A stretch of DNA of 64,000 nt from Daphnia pulex (Eukaryota; Arthropoda; Branchiopoda; Diplostraca; Daphniidae). The notes under the pieces are model-generated. The model was not told the origin of the DNA. It did not search any database and worked only from the letters and a program-made list of their open reading frames with translations. Numbering within the stretch: the first letter of the stretch is position 1; each line of letters begins with the position of its first letter. Both the position numbers and the translations under genes were made by a program. The stretch is from assembly GCF_021134715.1 (NCBI RefSeq), contig NC_060026.1:4030001-4094000 (forward strand), in the 5' to 3' direction. Of this stretch, positions 61,201-64,000 are shown in pieces.

Positions 61201-62187
61201 TCCCAAATGTTTTTTTAAAAATGAATAAATCAAATCATCAAATTTTTTTTTTCTTTTTTTCCCCCAACCAGTTTCTTAGATTTTTATAACTAGAAAATAG
61301 CTGGAAGCTAAAAAAAAAATTTTGGGTTTTTATTCCAATTTGTAATTCAGATTTTTATTTATTTTTTGATTGGCCAACTGTCTTTAAAAAAGAAAAGAAA
61401 AATTAATTTCCAAATTGCGCCACTGTGTTTTTTTCTTTTCTTTTGAAAGCGCAGACACGCGCGCCAAATATCAAATGAATACGAAATTACGTTTATCGGT
61501 TCGGTTCAGACACGTCAGGTTTTTTGACTCACCTTTTTTTTTGTTGTAATATTCTTTCGGCAGGGGCCGGTTCCTTCCAGCACACACACACACACACACA
61601 CACACAAAAGAGGTGGGAGGGATTTCCAATGGGTTTTCGTCTGATGATGGTGTGTTGTGTAATTGGATGATGATGTCACTCGGTGGGCTCTCTCGCCAAT
61701 CCCGATCTTCTTTCTGAATCAAAAAGGCCTTTACACACTCACTCACACACTTAATGTGTACACACACACACTCACTCACTCACTCAAAGAACAACCAAAC
61801 TTTTTATTTTTCTTTCGTCCGAAGCGCGGGACAATTTGAAAACCAAACACAAAGTCTTGAAATTGGTTCTCCCGGGTCACACACACTAGACTAGACACTG
61901 AACCGTTTTGAAGTCATCAAAATGAGACGAGTTGATTGAATCAAAATATATCGACACAGCCCACTTTTAATTTGGTCAGGATATCTAATAGATGACGTAA
62001 TAACAATAAAAATCAAATAAACGGCGCGACGACGACGGAGGAGGAGTAGTGAAGAATCGGGAGACTGACAAAAGTTTGCGGGCGGGTGGTGGTGGCAAGT
62101 GTGTGTGCCAGTTGCGTTAGTGTGTGTGCGAGCGGGCGCGTGACTCTGCCGCGACTGATGGCGATATAGCTCGCGTATGAGCGGGTC

Positions 62188-62195
62188 TATAAAAG
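62188..62195 (+). promoter_or_regulatory. TATA-box-like element
   Basis: TATAAAAG follows a locally GC-rich stretch (gcgggcgggt, gagcgggcgcgtg) and precedes a GA run. It points along the plus strand, away from the homeobox gene; a transcript starting near 62,220 would be non-coding or enter a gene beyond the window. Confidence 0.35.
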
Positions 62196-62210
62196 CGACG
62201 AGTCAAGAGG

Positions 62211-62231
62211 AAGAGAGAGAGAGAGAGAGAG
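62211..62231. repeat. GA dinucleotide run
   Basis: About ten GA units just downstream of the TATA-like element; such tracts are typical targets of GAGA-type factors in arthropods. Confidence 0.75.
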
Positions 62232-64000
62232 GACATGTATATAGACACGAATGGGTAGGAGAGAGAGAGAAAAGAGCTTTTTCATGGCCCCATTAGGCAA
62301 CTTGGCAATGGCGCCCGTGTAGCCCGTTTCTCTCTCTCTCGCTATAGCTCTGCCACTCGTTAAAAATCATCGGCAGAATCATCTCTGCTGCGCGAAAAAT
62401 CGTCAAACGAAATATATTTCCGTCGACAATCGCGCGATGTTGATTTGCTTCTTGTTTTTTATTCGTGTGATCGAATTTCTTTATATCGTCTAGCCGTGTA
62501 CATATGTAATTGATTGCGTAACGTTTCAATTCCGGGGCCCCGGGTCGCCATGGAAACGATGAGAGAGATACAAAATGATTTGTCTTTTATTGACGAGCGA
62601 AATCTCTACACAGCACAGTCTGGGAATAAAAATAGAGGAGAATTTCGGACGAAATAAATAAGAGAGTGGCTCACGACGCCGATGGCGACTGACGCGTTGA
62701 TTCTGTTCTCTTATTTATTCCACATTTTGATCTATATAAATATTCTTTTATTTTATTCAGGAAAACAAAACAAAAAACAGCAGCAGCAAAGAAAAAAAAA
62801 GAATAGAGACAAGAAAGAAAAAAAAAGGAGCTGATCGGGTTATATTTTCTTTCGTGACCGGCTATGATCCCTATCCCCTCCCTCCCCCCCTTTTATATAT
62901 TATTACATTTACGTTGCCCATCTAGAGGAAAAAGAAATGGGTGTAATATAGATATATATACTATATATACTATAGATATATCTATCCATCGATGCCCATA
63001 GAAAGCCACGCCCACCCGCAGCACAGCACACTCGACTGTAAGAGAGAGAGAAAGAAAGAAAAAAGCTTTTATACTTATCATATCCCCTATACTCTGGTTT
63101 CATCGTCTAAGCACATATTCCTCCTCCTCTTCTTCTTCTTTTTCTTTTGGTGCTGGAGAGAATAATAAAAAGGTTAGATGATGAAGAACTTTTTTTTTAA
63201 CCACGAGTCTCTCTCATTGTGTTGGCGTTCGTGATTGAAACAAAAGAAATAGTAGTCGCCGAGAAATCTCATTTTTTCTTCAAATTTGTCTGTAAAATGA
63301 TTTTTTGAAAAAGAACGGCGGGAACTTGAACATTTTTTCAATGAGCTAATTGTCTTGCGGGTTTTATTTTATTTTATTTTTATTTCGATTGGCGATGGAA
63401 GGGACCCCATGACTGGGTTGGGTCCAATAAATAATATCGGCCGGGAGTTATTGACTCGAATGCGGAATCGATAGATTATACAATAATCACGGAGCGCGGT
63501 GGATGATGATGTGCAGCAGCAGCAGCTCTATAAGAACTAAGAAGTTAAGAGAGAAGCAGCTGATTTGTTTGGATGTGAGATTTGAAAATGTGCAGCGGCG
63601 CCATTTTGCAATAGCCGCGGGAGTTTATCCATTCTGATTGTTTTGTTTTCTCTCTCTAGTTCTCTCTTGCGTGTGTGTGTAAAATAAAAATAAGAACAAA
63701 CCGGGAAGAAGAAGAAGAAGCTGCTGCTGCTGCTCCATCCAAAAACAACTCACTGACGTAATGATAGATGAATAGCAGGGCACCGAGCCATCTGCGTCGC
63801 TATCATTTCTAAATAGCCGCAGCACTCCCGCATCAGGCTACTCTCTCTCCTTCTCTCTTTCTCTGCTGGAACGTTTTTCTCTTTTCCTTCTTCTTTTCAT
63901 TTTATTTTTTACTCTTTTAAAAATAAAAATCTCAAATTGTTCCAGTTTATTTTTTCAAAGTCGAACTTTTTGACTTCCCGTGTCATTTATACATATTTGC

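Larger units (their letters stand above)
58253..64000. other. upstream region of the homeobox gene, repeat-rich
   Basis: No coding exon is supported in 5.7 kb. Seen: TG run at about 60,597-60,615, AC run at about 61,578-61,606, CTCA units near 61,770-61,786, GA run at about 62,211-62,231, a TATA-rich palindrome near 62,948-62,985 and a CTG run near 63,720-63,735. A GC-richer patch at about 62,020-62,200 ends in a TATA box (plus orientation). Confidence 0.55.

Overview
The window reads as a compact arthropod genome, most likely a branchiopod crustacean of the Daphnia type (inferred from protein resemblance, very short 55-80 nt GT-AG introns and a pair of small crustacean-style metallothioneins; no species-level proof is available from sequence alone). 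It holds eleven protein-coding loci I can name or partly name, plus two multi-exon genes I do not recognise. Splice junctions were read by hand, and in every gene model the reading frame stays open through all joins.

Layout. 1-18,500 is dominated by one gene, a LIX1L/lowfat homologue (+), with two alternative first exons 8.6 kb apart inside AT-rich, microsatellite-rich DNA. 19,100-54,960 is gene-dense: SCP-x/SCP-2 thiolase-lipid transfer protein (-), Nipped-B/NIPBL cohesin loader (+, 24 coding exons), mitochondrial ribosomal protein L2 (+), an unrecognised secreted Cys-rich protein (-), a group III-type secreted phospholipase A2 (-), an SLC6 transporter with a very long N-terminus (+), a PTPDC1-like phosphatase (-), two tandemly duplicated metallothioneins (+), DRG2 GTPase (+), TMEM127 (+) and an unrecognised acidic/low-complexity protein (+). 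54,960-64,000 is again repeat-rich and holds one NK-type homeobox gene (-) with a long upstream region.

The genes are not an operon-like pathway; most are independent housekeeping or developmental genes. Local links worth noting are head-to-head pairs that may share promoters (SCP-x/Nipped-B, PLA2/SLC6, PTPDC1/metallothionein 1) and a segmental tandem duplication of about 1 kb that created the two metallothioneins. The most interesting signals are: alternative first exons of lowfat; a tiny ATG-bearing exon that could yield both fused SCP-x and stand-alone SCP-2; an in-frame 69-nt intron and a stop-overlapping donor in the PLA2 gene; a GC-AG intron in DRG2; a palindrome plus metal-response element between PTPDC1 and metallothionein 1; CtBP- and Groucho-type motifs and an overlapping uORF in the homeobox gene; and two orphan genes.
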